Assembly: GCA_028564675.1 (NCBI GenBank)
Contig: JAOVVO010000040.1
Location: 62,001 to 126,000 of the forward strand
Reading direction: 5' to 3'
DNA: 64,000 nucleotides
Origin: Onchocerca lupi
Lineage: Eukaryota; Nematoda; Chromadorea; Rhabditida; Onchocercidae
The notes beneath the pieces were generated by a model, which searched no databases, had not been told where the DNA came from, and was given only the letters and a program-made list of their open reading frames with translations. Shown one piece after another: positions 25,040-36,769 of this stretch; positions within the stretch are counted from its first letter, which is position 1, and each line of letters starts with the position of its first letter. A program made the translations under genes and the position numbers.

Positions 25040-25570
25040 CTGTAAAATTATTTCTCACTGTGTACTATGTCCTTGCTAATTTACAACCATTTACAACCAC
25101 ATCAAAACGTTTCCGCTTACAGCTAATAAAGTCATTAATCTTGTGCTTGTAAAACTGTCACTATCTTTGAATTCAATTAAACTGTCGTAACATTTTTTTC
25201 TTTGTGAACAATTTTCTTAAAATTATTTCAACAACAATTGTCTTATATCACAATACGCCCAATTCTTAGCATTTAATATACCCCCACTAAATTCCAAAAA
25301 AAAAAACCACCTCTTTTTCCCATTTAATTCTTTCGAATTGTTTCGCTCTGAATAAGGCGATCTTAAACCACGTTACTCCTGTCCAAGCTCCCAACATATT
25401 CTTCTCCAAAAATCCAATCGACATCACTCAATTTACTTCACTAAACGCCTGATTTTCAACTGTACTGTCAATTACATATTATTCGATTACTACTATTGTT
25501 AATAAAGGATTTAATATAAATCTATTCCTTTCACAGCTCAAATCAAATTCCAAACCTTTCACAACAGCTA
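25040..25570 (+). repeat. BEL/Pao LTR copy B (5'-truncated)
   Basis: Begins at CTGTAAAATTATTTCTCA and ends near TTCACAGCTCAA. It parallels copy A from its internal TAAAATTATTTCTCA onward, including ACTCCTNTCCAAGNTCCCAA and the CGCCTGATTTTC..CTGT stretch. It is clearly diverged from A, so it belongs to a second insertion that starts here and continues into gag at 25600. Confidence 0.6.
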
Positions 25571-25599
25571 CAAAAAAACTTGCGCACCCACTCGGATGT

Positions 25600-25941
25600 T
25601 TGAAGGAAGAGGCATTAGAACATATAAGCGATTTAGCTGTCAATGAAGAAAATTACAAACTTGCTATGAAGAATTTGAAGGAGCGATACGGGGACAAACA
25701 AAGAAGAGTCATGAAATTATATACCATATTACAGAAATTGGACAAGTCGAACCGAAATGTGGTCGCACTAATAAGGGAACTATTGAATATCCTTTCCCAA
25801 TTAAAAGAATTAGGAGAAAACATTGAGACAAATCAGCTGTGGACTACCATAACTGGAAAATTGCCGAATTACATCTTAGGCAACCTGATAAAGGTGAAGG
25901 TCCAAGAAATTCCTGGAAAATGGGTCGAACGGAAAAGCTGA
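25600..25941 (+). pseudogene. second BEL/Pao gag fragment (DUF1759)
   Basis: An open frame of 113 codons beginning MKEEALEHISDLAVNEENY, with NLKERYGDK and the LPNYILGNL pattern of Pao gag. It follows LTR copy B in the order expected for a second element. The frame ends in TGA and is then replaced by unrelated, more GC-rich sequence at about 25950, so only the first part of gag survives. Confidence 0.7.
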
Positions 25942-25973
25942 TCGAGGGAAAAGACGGACTTTGTCGATCTGCT

Positions 25974-26506
25974 ATTGTAAGGATGTCGAATGACGGCTGA
26001 CTCGCGCTATAGAACATCTGTACCCTTTAGAGATCTGCGGCTCTCTAAGCCTAGACTCTAAATCCTTCTCGCTTCTCGAGTGTCGCTGAAATCGCGAGGA
26101 TAAAAGAAGAAAATCAGTGATTCCTTTGTTTTAAATTTGACATTGCATGTTTGATGTAGTTGATTGTGAAATCATTTTTTGTCTATCAAGTTAATGAGCT
26201 TTATAAAAGCTCTGTTTCCTCTTGCGCTAAACACGAGCACAACCTCATGCGCACCGAAGGCGCATGCTCCTGAGACAAAAAAGGATCTTTCTTGTCTCTC
26301 CAAAATGTTCTCCTTTGCGTAACCCTATATCCTCCTTTCCTTGCACTATAATTTCTTCATGAAAGTTGTCCTTTGATATTGTCGAAATTGTATTGTTGAT
26401 GTAATCGTTGTAATAGTTGCTGCGTACGTTGATTAACAAATAAATCATAATAAAGGTTTAATTATCCAAGTTTGAGGTTCGTTCCCAAGTGAGCAAACAA
26501 CAAAAT
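25974..26506 (+). repeat. candidate solo LTR of a different family
   Basis: A more GC-rich block that starts TGTAAGGATGTCGAATGACGG, contains an AATAAAGG signal near 26450 and ends GAGCAAACAACA, so it has the TG...CA outline and size (about 530 bp) of an LTR. It sits inside the broken second BEL/Pao copy. No coding sequence or clear target-site duplication was seen, so the call is tentative. Confidence 0.35.
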
Positions 26507-26699
26507 TGAAGAAACTAAGAGAAAAGAAGAACAGAATTCAACTTATTCTTTTGTCACTATCAGAAAGAAAAGGTGACAAAACCTATAGAATCAACACAAA
26601 TTCCTTCGAAGGGAACTGAAGATCAAAATTTCTCTCCTCAAACAAATAATTTATGCTATAAACCATTGGGCCTCCCTTCTAATCATTCTCTCTTCCTCG

Positions 26700-27265
26700 G
26701 GAATATCGGATAAATCAATTTCTAACTAAAATTATTACAGAAAAAATTATATCAGGCGTGTTGTGAAGGAAATTGAGTGATGAGTATTGGGAACTTGGAG
26801 AGGAGTAACGTAGCCTAAGGCCGTTCAGTTAGAGTGAATCCAACTCGAATGAAAAGAGAGGTTTTTTGGAATTTTGTAAGAATATCTGAACTGCTAAAAA
26901 TTGGGCGTAATGGAATATAATATGGTTGATAACAAGATAGTTATGGGAAAGGAACAGTTTTTACAAAAGGAAAAATGTTGTGATACAGCTTAATTGGATA
27001 CAAAAGTTGGGAACGGATGTGTAACTACAAGTTTAATCATTTCTTTAGAATAATTTTAGCTAAAACCGGGAATGTTCAGATGAATGTTGTAATTTAGGAA
27101 TTAGCACACATTGAGAAATAATTTTACAGATAATGATTCATTAGAAAATTTTGCAAATTTCAACTGTTTGATTTTCTACTGTGCTGCCAATTATTTGTTA
27201 TTCGATTACTGCTAAAAGAATTAATACAAATCTATCCCATCCACAGCTCAACTTAACAGCAAGCC
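26700..27265. repeat. BEL/Pao LTR copy C carrying an internal inversion
   Basis: 26700-26752 matches the first part of LTR A in direct orientation (CGGATA, AATTTCTAACT, ATTATTACAGAAAA). 26753 to about 27168 is the reverse complement of the next roughly 410 bp of that LTR. From 27169 the LTR resumes in direct orientation (TTGATTTTCTACTGTGCT to CATCCACAGCTCAA). It is therefore one LTR with a segment flipped in place. Confidence 0.65.
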
Positions 27266-27299
27266 TTCTACAACATCTTCACTTTTCACAGATGGATTA

Positions 27300-27794
27300 T
27301 AATTCTTTTTATCTCATCTTCTGTGCTACTGTCGTCACCGCAATCATCTTACTATGTGTGGAAATTCAATTATCCACTTGTGAAGAGTAAAGAATCCAAA
27401 TGTGAATCACTACTCATCACAAATGGATAACCTAGAAGTGGATCCAAATGATACCTAATGATGAGATGTTTTTTTTACGGCTACTATACTCAAACTTGCA
27501 CTTAACTAGTTTGTTATTATTGCTAACAATACAAAATAATTTTCATCATCATTTATAAACACATTATGAAGAAATCATAATTCAAAGAGCTAATGACCAC
27601 AGCTCTTGCATAACTTATATCCCGAGTGAAGAAATTCCTAAATTCCGGATTGATCAGTCATTTTCTAATTTAAAAGTTCTAAATTTAGCATAGGATATGA
27701 AGAAAGATATAGGACGAAATCTCTTTTCACATCAAATATCTTTTCTCAAATGACTGTACAGATCTGCAAAATGATGGTACTATGGTAGTCAAAA
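27300..27794. other. gene-free segment 3' of mrpl-17
   Basis: AT-rich sequence between the LTR cluster and the mrpl-17 stop codon. Only short frames are open. Nothing else was recognised. Confidence 0.4.
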
Positions 27795-29277
27795 TTATTT
27801 CGCCGAGATAATATCTGCATGTCGAATCTGCATGTTCGACATCTGTTGATAAATTGCATTTTTCAGAAGCACATTGAGCAAATTATGAGAATAATCTATT
27901 TCTTTGATGACTATAGGTGGATAGGGATTTCCTGAAAAAAAAAAAAAAAGCTCTATGAATTAAAAATTCGCAGAAATGCAGTATCTGGAAGGTTCTAGTT
28001 CCATTACTTCTCTTTTCTTATCAATTATATATATGATTGATATTGACTTATCAGAAAAGAGTTTAATTGAACCTAAATTCAGAAATATTGCTATTTTACT
28101 AATGAAAATTGAAAAATACGGTGAAACAAATACCGTTTAATTCGATAACTCCTCTATCATAATGTCCTTCGCTAGGATCATCCTGGATTAAATATAACGA
28201 TGTAAATGGACCTGAAAAATATTCATCACTACTTTTTCATTTGACTAGATGTTTGCTGTCTATCTTCTACATTTCAAACAAATTTTTAAAATCAAAATAA
28301 CAATCGTGAGAAATTATGTATTTTCATACTAGTTACTGCATCATATAATATGATATGATGCAATCATCACAAAATTTTAATAAACAAACTGTAATCATAT
28401 TATTATATTCATCTGAAGTGGGAAAATTTTCCCGATTGTTAAGGAAAACAATTCAGAAAAGAGAAGAATAATCCCATTAAATATAAATCACGTCAAGTAT
28501 TCTAAATTCTCCAGCCTCTCCACATCTATGTTTAACAGACATCACAAATCCAACTGAAAAAAGAGATATCAGATAAAACCTTCTTTTTCCCGAAACCGAG
28601 GAACATAAACTTCAAAAAATTTTTCGCGTATATCTCCATCCATTATCCACCAGTTCACCATTTCTTTCGTGTAGGGATCATTAGGACCGCGAAATATTCC
28701 AAATTGAAGAAGCTGTAAAATGTTTAGTTCGACTTCATCACATAATCACAATATAGGGCAAATCTGAATTCGGAATGAATATTTAAGAAAAAGTGAACTT
28801 CCATAAAACGATAACCCTTTCGGCGTAAGGACGAAGTTCTACTGCACGATGATATCGAAATTCTGCCCTCTCTTCACGAAATAAAGTGCTACACATTCGC
28901 CGCAGAATCTGTAGGAATGTAAATAAATTACACAACTAACCGAAATATCACGAAACTATATAAAAATTTCAATTCCTTTAACAATTCTGTAAATTGTAGT
29001 GATAATTATGTGAGAGCTGTTTCTGCACAGCAATCCTCTCCATGTTCTAACGTAAGAAGTTAACTTCATTAAGTGACTTAAATATGCGCTACTTTAAATT
29101 TTGAGAAGGCTATCTAAAGCGAATCGAAGATAAAAGAATTTTTTATAAGGAAACACTTGCCTCGAGACGAGCCCGTTGAAAATCCAATTTCGGTGATTTC
29201 AAACGCTGCGGGATGTGTCCAATTTTCACTGCTTTTGGTATTCGTGGCAACCAAGTTACTGTTTGTGATGTTGACAT
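27795..29277 (-). CDS. mrpl-17: mitochondrial large-subunit ribosomal protein bL17m
   Basis: bL17m is a structural protein of the mitochondrial large ribosomal subunit near the tunnel exit. Exons 29161-29277, 28816-28908, 28580-28712, 28134-28211 and 27795-27931 keep phase and give 185 residues. The family core is clear: KIGHIPQRLKSPKL, then an Arg-rich helix ILRRMCSTLFREERAEF and RAVELRPYAERLL, equivalent to the bacterial L17 segment before its conserved RxYAE. The C-terminal part (FRGPNDPYTKEMVNWWI, GHYDRGVIELNGNPYPP) is the metazoan mitochondrial extension. Intron 1 appears to use a GC donor (GAG|GCAAGT), the only donor there that keeps the frame. The start at 29277 gives MSTSQTVTWLPRIPKAVK. 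Confidence 0.88.
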
Positions 29278-30210
29278 TTCATACGATGGAAGCACTTTTG
29301 GTAAAGAAAATTTACAGAATAATCTGAAATACGTAGCACTACATTACTATCAGGGAACCTAATCCCTAATTTCATTTAAAAGGTATTGAAGAATTTATAT
29401 TTCTAGCGTATGTTCAAAATTTTACTAAGTTATCCGAATCAGATGCAATAATTGGCATAATTATTTGGGAGTACTACAAAGCTCTCTATTACACTATCGG
29501 AAAACCCAGCTACTACAGAATATATTGCTGCCGCTAAAAGATTAAGTAATAGCCAAGGTAACCTTCTGGAATTTCTTGTCCTTTGCAACTTATTTCACTT
29601 CACCAGATATCGATATCTCTGATCCTGGGAATTATTTACATAGCATTAGTTAGGTCATAATCATTTCAATAGAATCTTTTTATCTCATAAACAAAGGCCT
29701 ACGTCAAGCACTCGAATCAACTTGATATGCACTTTACGCAAGAAACCATTTATAGCCTAGTGTACTTTTTGCCGCGGGTTTAATACATACGTACAGTTGT
29801 GATAGAGATTCGCCAAAAGATATCAAAATGCTGCCGTTTGTATGGATAAACATCAGAGACTGTCATCACATCAATGTCGTTATTGAGAAATTTAAAAAAA
29901 AAATATCCCGCAATCCATTAAAAAAAAAAAAAAAAAAATTAATTCAACCTCACTTACGTAAATTTCTGAAATCAGCTACTTTGTAACTCCAGAAAACAGC
30001 GCCACTATTTCGCTTCTCGGTGACTCACTCTAGTACACTCCTTACAAAATCTGTATCCGAATGATTTCACTGCGGAGGGTCTTTAAGCATTTCCGATGCC
30101 AATCGATATCGTAATATAGTTATATATGGAAAGTAGACACCGACTATTGCTATAAGAATTATTAATAAATCCATTTTGCCTTCAATATATTATAACATCT
30201 ATTAAACCAC
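29278..30210. promoter_or_regulatory. upstream region of mrpl-17
   Basis: About 0.9 kb without a supported exon. The part nearest mrpl-17 presumably contains its promoter. An A-run lies at 29920-29938. At 29990-30100 the sequence is more GC-balanced but no coding frame persists. Confidence 0.35.
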
Positions 30211-30254
30211 TAGCTGGACCCAGTCATGCTCCGCGTCCGCGTGTCCGGTCCAGC

Positions 30255-31305
30255 TAATCTATATAAATAAAAATGTCAACGTTTGTTCAAAATCTTAAAC
30301 CTCCGAAAGTTCTTAAACACGCGCCTTATCCATCTTAATTCAAAATCTTAGATATCGAAAGTCCGTACCGATTGCTTTGAAATTTTGACACAAAGTTGCA
30401 TTCGAATACGCGTATGTTTTTATACACGCGTAGCTGTAGCTCAGTCTATTGAGTGGAAAAAAAGAAAAGAGAAAGCGCATGCTTTTAATGTTGAGGAGAA
30501 AAACTGACACTTTGTAATTTGATTTGTGGTTTGTTTGGGTCGGAGACTGATTCTTGTTATTTTGAATAGACTAGGGCAGCAATAAGTGTGAAGAGGTTCT
30601 TTGTATCTTGTGTGACAGAGATGAATGCTGTTTTATTAATTGATAAATAATGTTTCTTCAAAACAAACAATTATCAGAGAAGATTCAGGCAAATTAATCA
30701 CTGGGTTATTCTTTCCTTTGTCGATAATAGAAAAGAATACTATTAAAGTGAATTGTCGGATTACTGCTACTGTTGTGTCGCTCTGAACTGTCAAACTGGA
30801 ACTCTTGGAACTCCGAACTGTTGCTGTTGCTGCTTCGATCTTTGTCGTTTATCTATGGTAAATATGTTTGTCGTCCCTTTGAAACTGTGTCGCGCCACTT
30901 GATCTTTAGTATTTCTCGTTTGCAATTATTGTCTTGGCGTAACTTGACATCTTTAAGCTCTCGACTTTTTGCTATTTTTCGGTTACTTTTTCGCTATTTA
31001 TTCGTTACTCATTATTTTTCGCTATTTTTTCATTAGTTTTTCGCTTTTCTTCGCTATTTTTTTTTTCTTGCTATTTTTTCACTACTATTATTATCATTAT
31101 TATCATTTACTATTATTAAGAAAAGAAAGAGAGAGAGAAGTGGAGAATGGGAGAAACAAAGGAAGGCGGAATGAATAAACTCCACTTCCTCCTTACTTTT
31201 AGTTGTCACGGACGCAAACTTGAAAGCAATCGGTAGAGAACTTCCGGAGATACATGAGGGAGTACAGGTAGCATTTATACTTTTATTTATATATATAATA
31301 TAAAT
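30255..31305. mobile_element. Helitron-like composite with inverted 5'-type ends
   Basis: The plus strand at 30255 has TCTATATAAATAAAAATGTC, a typical Helitron-like 5' terminus, followed by ACCGATTGCTTTGAAATTTTGA at 30366-30387. Near 31300, on the opposite strand, a similar terminus appears (TATATATAAATAAAAGTATA), followed by TTCTCTACCGATTGCTTTCA. The two ends point inward around a roughly 1 kb interior with CTG/GTTGCTGTTGCTG-type sequence and T-rich runs but no intact coding region. Helitrons lack terminal inverted repeats, so this is more likely two insertions or a rearranged copy. Transposition genes (Rep/helicase) are absent. Confidence 0.45.
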
Positions 31306-32101
31306 TAACAAATATTGTAAATATGAATCAAGCAATTCGCACAATACTGAACATAACGGAGCACCAAACAAAAGATTGGAATGGTTGAATATGAGAACAA
31401 CAAGAAAACAACAAGAAAGATCAAGAAGTGAGATTATTGAAGCGAAAAGATGCACTTAAATAAAATAAAATTATATTTGTCTTTTTTGTGTTATTAACAA
31501 ATAACAGAAATATATATAAATATGTGGGCAGTAACTTGATCAACAATAAGAGACGGAAATTTAACAGTCGTACAGAAAATCAGACAACACTCGAATAAAT
31601 CTCAAATCATTGAGCCAATCAGATTAAAATATTAAACTACTGTTTTCTGCCAACAAAATTTTTGAAACACGGAATAATATTATTACAAGAACAAGTACTA
31701 TTACGGCTTTACTTAGAAAGATCAGTAAAACCTTAACATTGAAAACAAGAATGAACAGTGACATACCAAGAAACTCTCATAATTATTTCTTAAAATCCGA
31801 AGCTACTACAAATCTAAATGAAACAATAATGTACAAATAAATAAAAATGGAGAAGTTGATTCGTCAGTATTTCATTCTCATTACATTACTTCTATCTGAT
31901 ATAAGACTGCTACCTTCCAAAAACCCATAACATCTAAGAGGATTTAACTATATAATAAACTGTGGTAAAATGAGATCATGATGAAAACCATACGGAAGCT
32001 GTAATGTCATATAGACCAGACATAAAAATATGGCGCTATGATTCCAAATAAAATAAAAAATAGCAAATATCAAAATAAAATTTCTTTTTTTTCAAAAAGA
32101 C
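31306..32101. other. gene-free region 3' of ced-3
   Basis: AT-rich flank between the transposon-like block and the ced-3 stop. AATAAA-type signals exist on the minus strand just downstream of the gene. No exon or RNA gene was recognised. Confidence 0.4.
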
Positions 32102-34981
32102 TTAAAAAAATGGTTTAGATGTTCCCGGGAAAAAATAGAAAGCTTTGCGCAATCTAGAAGAATGGTCAGGGATCTGTTTAAAGGAACCACTGGAACTTTC
32201 GAAGGCATCAGCTACCTGTTTATTCACCTGTAAAATATATCAATATATTCACCTGTAAAATATATCAATATAAATGTAAAATATATCAATATAAAATATA
32301 TCAGTTTATTCACCTGTAAAATATATCAATATACATCAGCTACCTGTTTATTCACCTGTAAAATATAACATGTAAATACAAGCAAATTAGTATCAAAAAC
32401 CCATATTTCATTAACTAACCAATGTCAACATCGACAAAATGTCAGTGGATTTTGCATGCTTAGCAAACACTTCACAAATGCTTTGTATGAACCAACTGCC
32501 TTTCATGGAATTACGCCATGAAACATATCCTGGCGTGGTTGCATAAGATACTAATATGTCGGCTTCTATCGGCAATCTAAAATTCAAAAGATTTATAAGA
32601 AATCATGATTTTTTCAAACAATAATATTACTTTGTCTTCTGCTCCACTGGTAAATTCTTCTGAGATTGAGGAGTAGTACAAGTAAACCAACGATCAAAAT
32701 ATCCATCTGATCCATCAAACTCAGTGCCGAATCCATGATCATACTGCTCTGCAAACAATTTTTTTTATACATTATATTATATATAATATATAGCATATAT
32801 TATATATATACGAATATATTCAATACATTGCTTAACGACCAAATTCTATCAGAATCTGAAATGGAACTCACGTCCTCTGCAAGCCTGCAAGAAGAAGAGT
32901 TTTGGTTTATGAGCTAGAGCCGGACAGTTTCGTGCATTTAGACAAGAAACAAATTCTAAAACCGATACGGCGTTATCATCAGTTCCATATAGTTCACCAT
33001 GTTCACCATGTGTTAACACACAAATGACACAAGAATCCAAGAGTCTGTGCTCCGGGCGTTTGGAGAAATCTCGAATGGCATTAAGCATTTCCTTTAAAAA
33101 GTGAAGATGTATTTCTGCAAGAATGTATTTCTATTGGTCCATTTATTCAGTAACTGAACACTTTTGCCATCTTCATGAAAGAAAAATATTACCTTTGCAC
33201 ACAAATTTCGGTAAACCGAAACTGTATAATTAAGCTGTCGGAGAAGATTGTTCAAATTAATTTCGTCGATATCGGTGCCAATTCTTTCGGGCATATCAAG
33301 GAAATAACGGTTATTGATGATTAGTGCCACCCCACGAGGTGATGAGAAATTTGCATAGATCTAAATGAAGGAATATTAAAAACCTGCAGCAACAAGAACT
33401 ATAAAAATTTAGTTACAACAAAATTATTTTTGCTTTCTCATGAATTTGCTGCCCTATCCATTATTATGGGTATAAAAAAAAAAATTCCATCGTGATTATA
33501 CGGCTAGCAACTGCTCTATCCATTATTATGGATACAAAAAAAAAAAATTCCATCCGATATTTTAAGACATGTAAGAGCGTAGACAAAATGCGAAATAAAA
33601 TGATGATATTCTAATTATATGGCACTTTATCGAAAGATGACAGCATATCTTATTTTACTAATCTCTCGTGAACATATTCTTAAATGTCATAAGATGCTTT
33701 CTCGAGGTTTGCAACTATGTACTTACCAAATCAGCATTAAAAGAAGAAACATCTGTAGCAGGATCCACGAAGTCCACCACCAAATCATGAAGTATACCAG
33801 CAGGTTCACGCACTGCATTAAAATATACTTTTAAAGAAAATGCTTCGGAATAGTGCTGCTTATAAATTTGCTGTAACTTAATATCTTTATTCAAATCAAG
33901 TAACTTACTTTTTACACACTCATATGATCTATAGTACGAGCAGTTTCTTTGAATTGCTGTGGCCGTTGGACTGCGACAAGCAGTGCTCTGGCAATTTTCA
34001 TCAATAGATAGGCTATCCTGCGGGAATGACCTCAAAATCAACGGAAAAAAATGAAAAAAATTTCAAATCTGGTTGTTACGAAGGAAAACAAGGAAAAAAA
34101 ATAAATCTTTTATACAATCCGACACAGATGCCATTATATAAAAGGAAGAAATGCATATTTTTTTGCTACAGTAGATGAAAGACCGCAATGATGTAGTTAA
34201 GGACACTACGAAGGAATAGAATAGATGCAAGGATTTCAGAGGGAGAAAAAGGGAATGAACCTAGCTCATGATCTAAGAACAATGTACCACACTATCTCAT
34301 ATTTTTCAAAAAGTGTTAAATTTCAATGATCGAATTAAGAAGAATTGCAAAAATTTATCACCTATATTCAACTTCTCTTTCAAACTTGCTTTTGACTTCA
34401 CTGCTCAATTCACTTTCCATCAAACAGGCCAAATGTCTAAAATTCAATTGCGCATCATTCTTTGTTTCCATCGTAATTATAACTTAATATTAGAACTTGA
34501 AGTAAAATATAAGCTTTTCTGAGGTGAAATTGTAATCCAAAGATTCCCTAAAAATTTTTAGCTCGAACCGTGCTATGCACCATATTCCAAAAGATTATTA
34601 ACGCATTGGAGCGATTTGATATACCTTTGATTCGTCTTTAGTAATGATTGATAAAATAGAGAGAAAGCTGTATTTCCACGCATCTTCAGCTGCCGTATGA
34701 ACTGATACCGCTGCATAGCCGCAGTGGATTCGCTCTACAATCAATGAAAGGATTAGAAAAACAAAAAAAATTCTTTATATTAGAAAATCATTTTCTTCAT
34801 GATTCAACTGTTGCATATAATCTATTATAATAACCTTAATAATATCAACGATATGCTCATTGAAGATACTGTTGGCAAGAAGAAAAACGATCACTTCATC
34901 TAACTGCAGATATCGTGTCCATGTATCCAAATGTTTATCCAGTAATCGACGACGTTCTATAGTCATGGCAGTATCTTCCAT
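32102..34981 (-). CDS. ced-3: CED-3-type initiator/executioner caspase with N-terminal CARD
   Basis: CED-3 is the cysteine protease that carries out programmed cell death, activated on the CED-4 apoptosome through its CARD. Nine exons keep phase and give 417 residues: 34835-34981, 34625-34734, 33909-34030, 33727-33812, 33193-33360, 32872-33091, 32631-32748, 32420-32576 and 32102-32227. Exons 1-2 are a CARD (LDKHLDTWTRYLQLDEVIVF, then RQLKMRGNTAFSLFYQSLL). The p20 region has SSPRGVALIINN with the P1-pocket Arg, the catalytic His in LTHGEHG, and the catalytic Cys in QACRGQ, formed across an exon junction. The p10 region has ADILVSYATTPGYVSWRNS and GSWFIQSICEVF. It is shorter than C. elegans CED-3 (503), mainly in the Ser-rich linker. 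The exon 2/3 acceptor (TTTTGAG) is weak. Confidence 0.93.
32206..32367. repeat. tandem duplication inside the last ced-3 intron, copying the exon 9 acceptor
   Basis: A 34-bp segment at 32206-32239 spans the start of ced-3 exon 9 and its TTTTACAG acceptor. It is repeated identically at 32334-32367 inside the intron. Between the copies are several ATTCACCTGTAAAATATATCAATA repeats. Confidence 0.8.
33453..33555. repeat. direct duplication in a ced-3 intron
   Basis: CTATCCATTATTATGG followed by G/ATA(T/C)AAAAAAAAAA and ATTCCATC occurs twice, about 65 bp apart, in the intron between ced-3 exons 4 and 5. It looks like a small local duplication. Confidence 0.6.
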
Positions 34982-36227
34982 CACTTTAATTTAAAAAAAA
35001 AAAATTTAATCAAGTAAAGAGATGGAAAATTCAAGGCTTCATAAAATTATGAAAAAATAAATTGGATTTTTTATAGTTTCAATAAATTTTCAAAATATTT
35101 CAGCAAAGTATTTGAAAAAATTTCTAGTTCATCTATTTCGCTTGGTCTTCTTATGATTCAAATTTTTGATGTAAACAATTTTTCAATTTATTTTTTCCTT
35201 TATATCTCAAATTGGCAAATTCATTTTTATTCAAAACATACGAAAGAGAAGTCAGCCCGTTGACCTATGACTATCAGTTAGGCAATATATATGATAATTT
35301 TGCAAATTACCATGCAGTTGTGGGAAATATTAGCAAACCTTCTACTACAACCTACCACTTCTCGTCTACTTAATAGATGAAAATAGGAAAAGGGAGAGAG
35401 GAGTGGAATACGAGTCTATCTCTAAAAAGCAATCGACAACGTCTGGTCCATCAATAATTACAATATCGTACGCTATCCATCCATTCATCGATGAAACCAG
35501 TGACCCTGGCAGATGATCGGGTCACTCATCGAACTCATCGCAAATGAAAGAGAGAAGAGAAAGACGAGACAACAATGCCATCGTATCTTACTGCAAGAGT
35601 CAACAATAGATGTGGTAAATGAAATACAATAGAATGCTCTCTCTTTCTTCTCTATTCATAAATTAATAAACGTTCGATCTATCCGATCGGATCATATTTA
35701 ACAACAAATCGAATCTTAATGAGATAAGCAACGTAAAACGACGGAAAGTTACGTCAATGCCTTTAATCCGTGCAGAATGTTATTTTGCAAGACTATAATA
35801 ATCATTAAATGTATGTTGTAGAACAATTGATATTTTACGTGATACGTGTTATTTCTAGCAAAAATTTACACTCTTCTAATTTAACAGCACTTAATCGTTT
35901 TCTAATCGTTGCAAAACAAATTATAAAATAGATGGAAGAGATAGTGTACGATTGAGTAATTACTCGATTTAAGGGATACGATTGTTATGTAAATTAAAAA
36001 ATCATAGAGCTTGAAGGACAGTATCTGAGACATTCGGGTAGAGCAGATTCGACGAGAGGTTGGATAGAAACAAACCATAATGAAATTCAATAATCGATGA
36101 GTCATCGGTTAACAATGATATATCAATGTCATTTAGTCACAAATTTTTTTCTGTCACTTATATCAAGTCGTTTTAACTTCTACAGCCTCCGCAATTTCAC
36201 ATAATAAAATGGTTGGGGAAGAGAAGA

Positions 36228-36385
36228 TTTGCGAACAATGTGCGTAAACGTGCGAACTGATGAACGTAAACGTCTGAATCGATAAGCGTAAACGTGCGAA
36301 CTGATGAACTAAATGTGCGAACCGATAAGTGTAAACGTGCGAACCAAATGAGCGTAAATCTGCGAATCAATTAAGCGTAAACGTC
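36228..36385. repeat. tandem repeat, about 22-26 bp unit (GCGTAAACGTGCGAACTGATGA)
   Basis: Six to seven degenerate copies of a unit with the consensus GCGTAAACGTGCGAACYGATGA. The repeated ACGT and GCGAAC cores are conspicuous because CpG-containing words are otherwise rare in the surrounding AT-rich DNA. Confidence 0.75.
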
Positions 36386-36769
36386 ATTTCTATAGCACTT
36401 TTTCACTCCAACTCATCTCATATCATTAATTCTCTATCGTTCACTATGCAAAACATCGTTCATTTCACTGATTGTTTGCAAATCGCTAAGCACAAAGCAA
36501 CGGTACCTTGCAGTAACTAAAAATGCATTGTAACGTAAGTATAGAAGAAGACTTACGTTTAATATACCTAACAATATGTTACAACATATTATTTAACATG
36601 GAAACATGACAGACTTATTGACACTTTTCAAGCTGAATATTTCATGGCATGCATTTTTTTTTTTTTTTTTTAATTTTACGTTTGCGCAAGTTTCTTTATT
36701 TGCTTGCAGTTTATGCAATCACTGCAGGCAACCCAATTCAATAACCATTTATAGCATTCAATAAATGAT

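Larger units (their letters stand above)
21587..25570 (+). mobile_element. BEL/Pao LTR retrotransposon, decayed, with truncated pol
   Basis: The order is LTR, gag, zinc knuckles, aspartic protease and partial reverse transcriptase, followed directly by a second, 5'-truncated LTR-like copy at about 25040. RNase H and integrase are absent. Gag has several stops from 22246 on. Protease is the best-preserved part. The pol-LTR junction at about 25030 lies in ATCATCATCTGTAAAA, which resembles both partners and suggests a deletion at short homology. Confidence 0.75.

Noticed and set aside
30773..31178. Overlapping 70-90 codon frames rich in Leu, Phe and Ser
   Set aside because: They lie within the Helitron-like composite and in T-rich runs; composition alone explains the openness.
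33820..33900. Extra ced-3 coding (QIYKQHYSEAFSLK) between exons 3 and 4
   Set aside because: Joining from exon 3 (phase 1) to the TTACAG acceptor gives an immediate stop; the GCAG acceptor at 33813 keeps the frame, so this is best read as intron.
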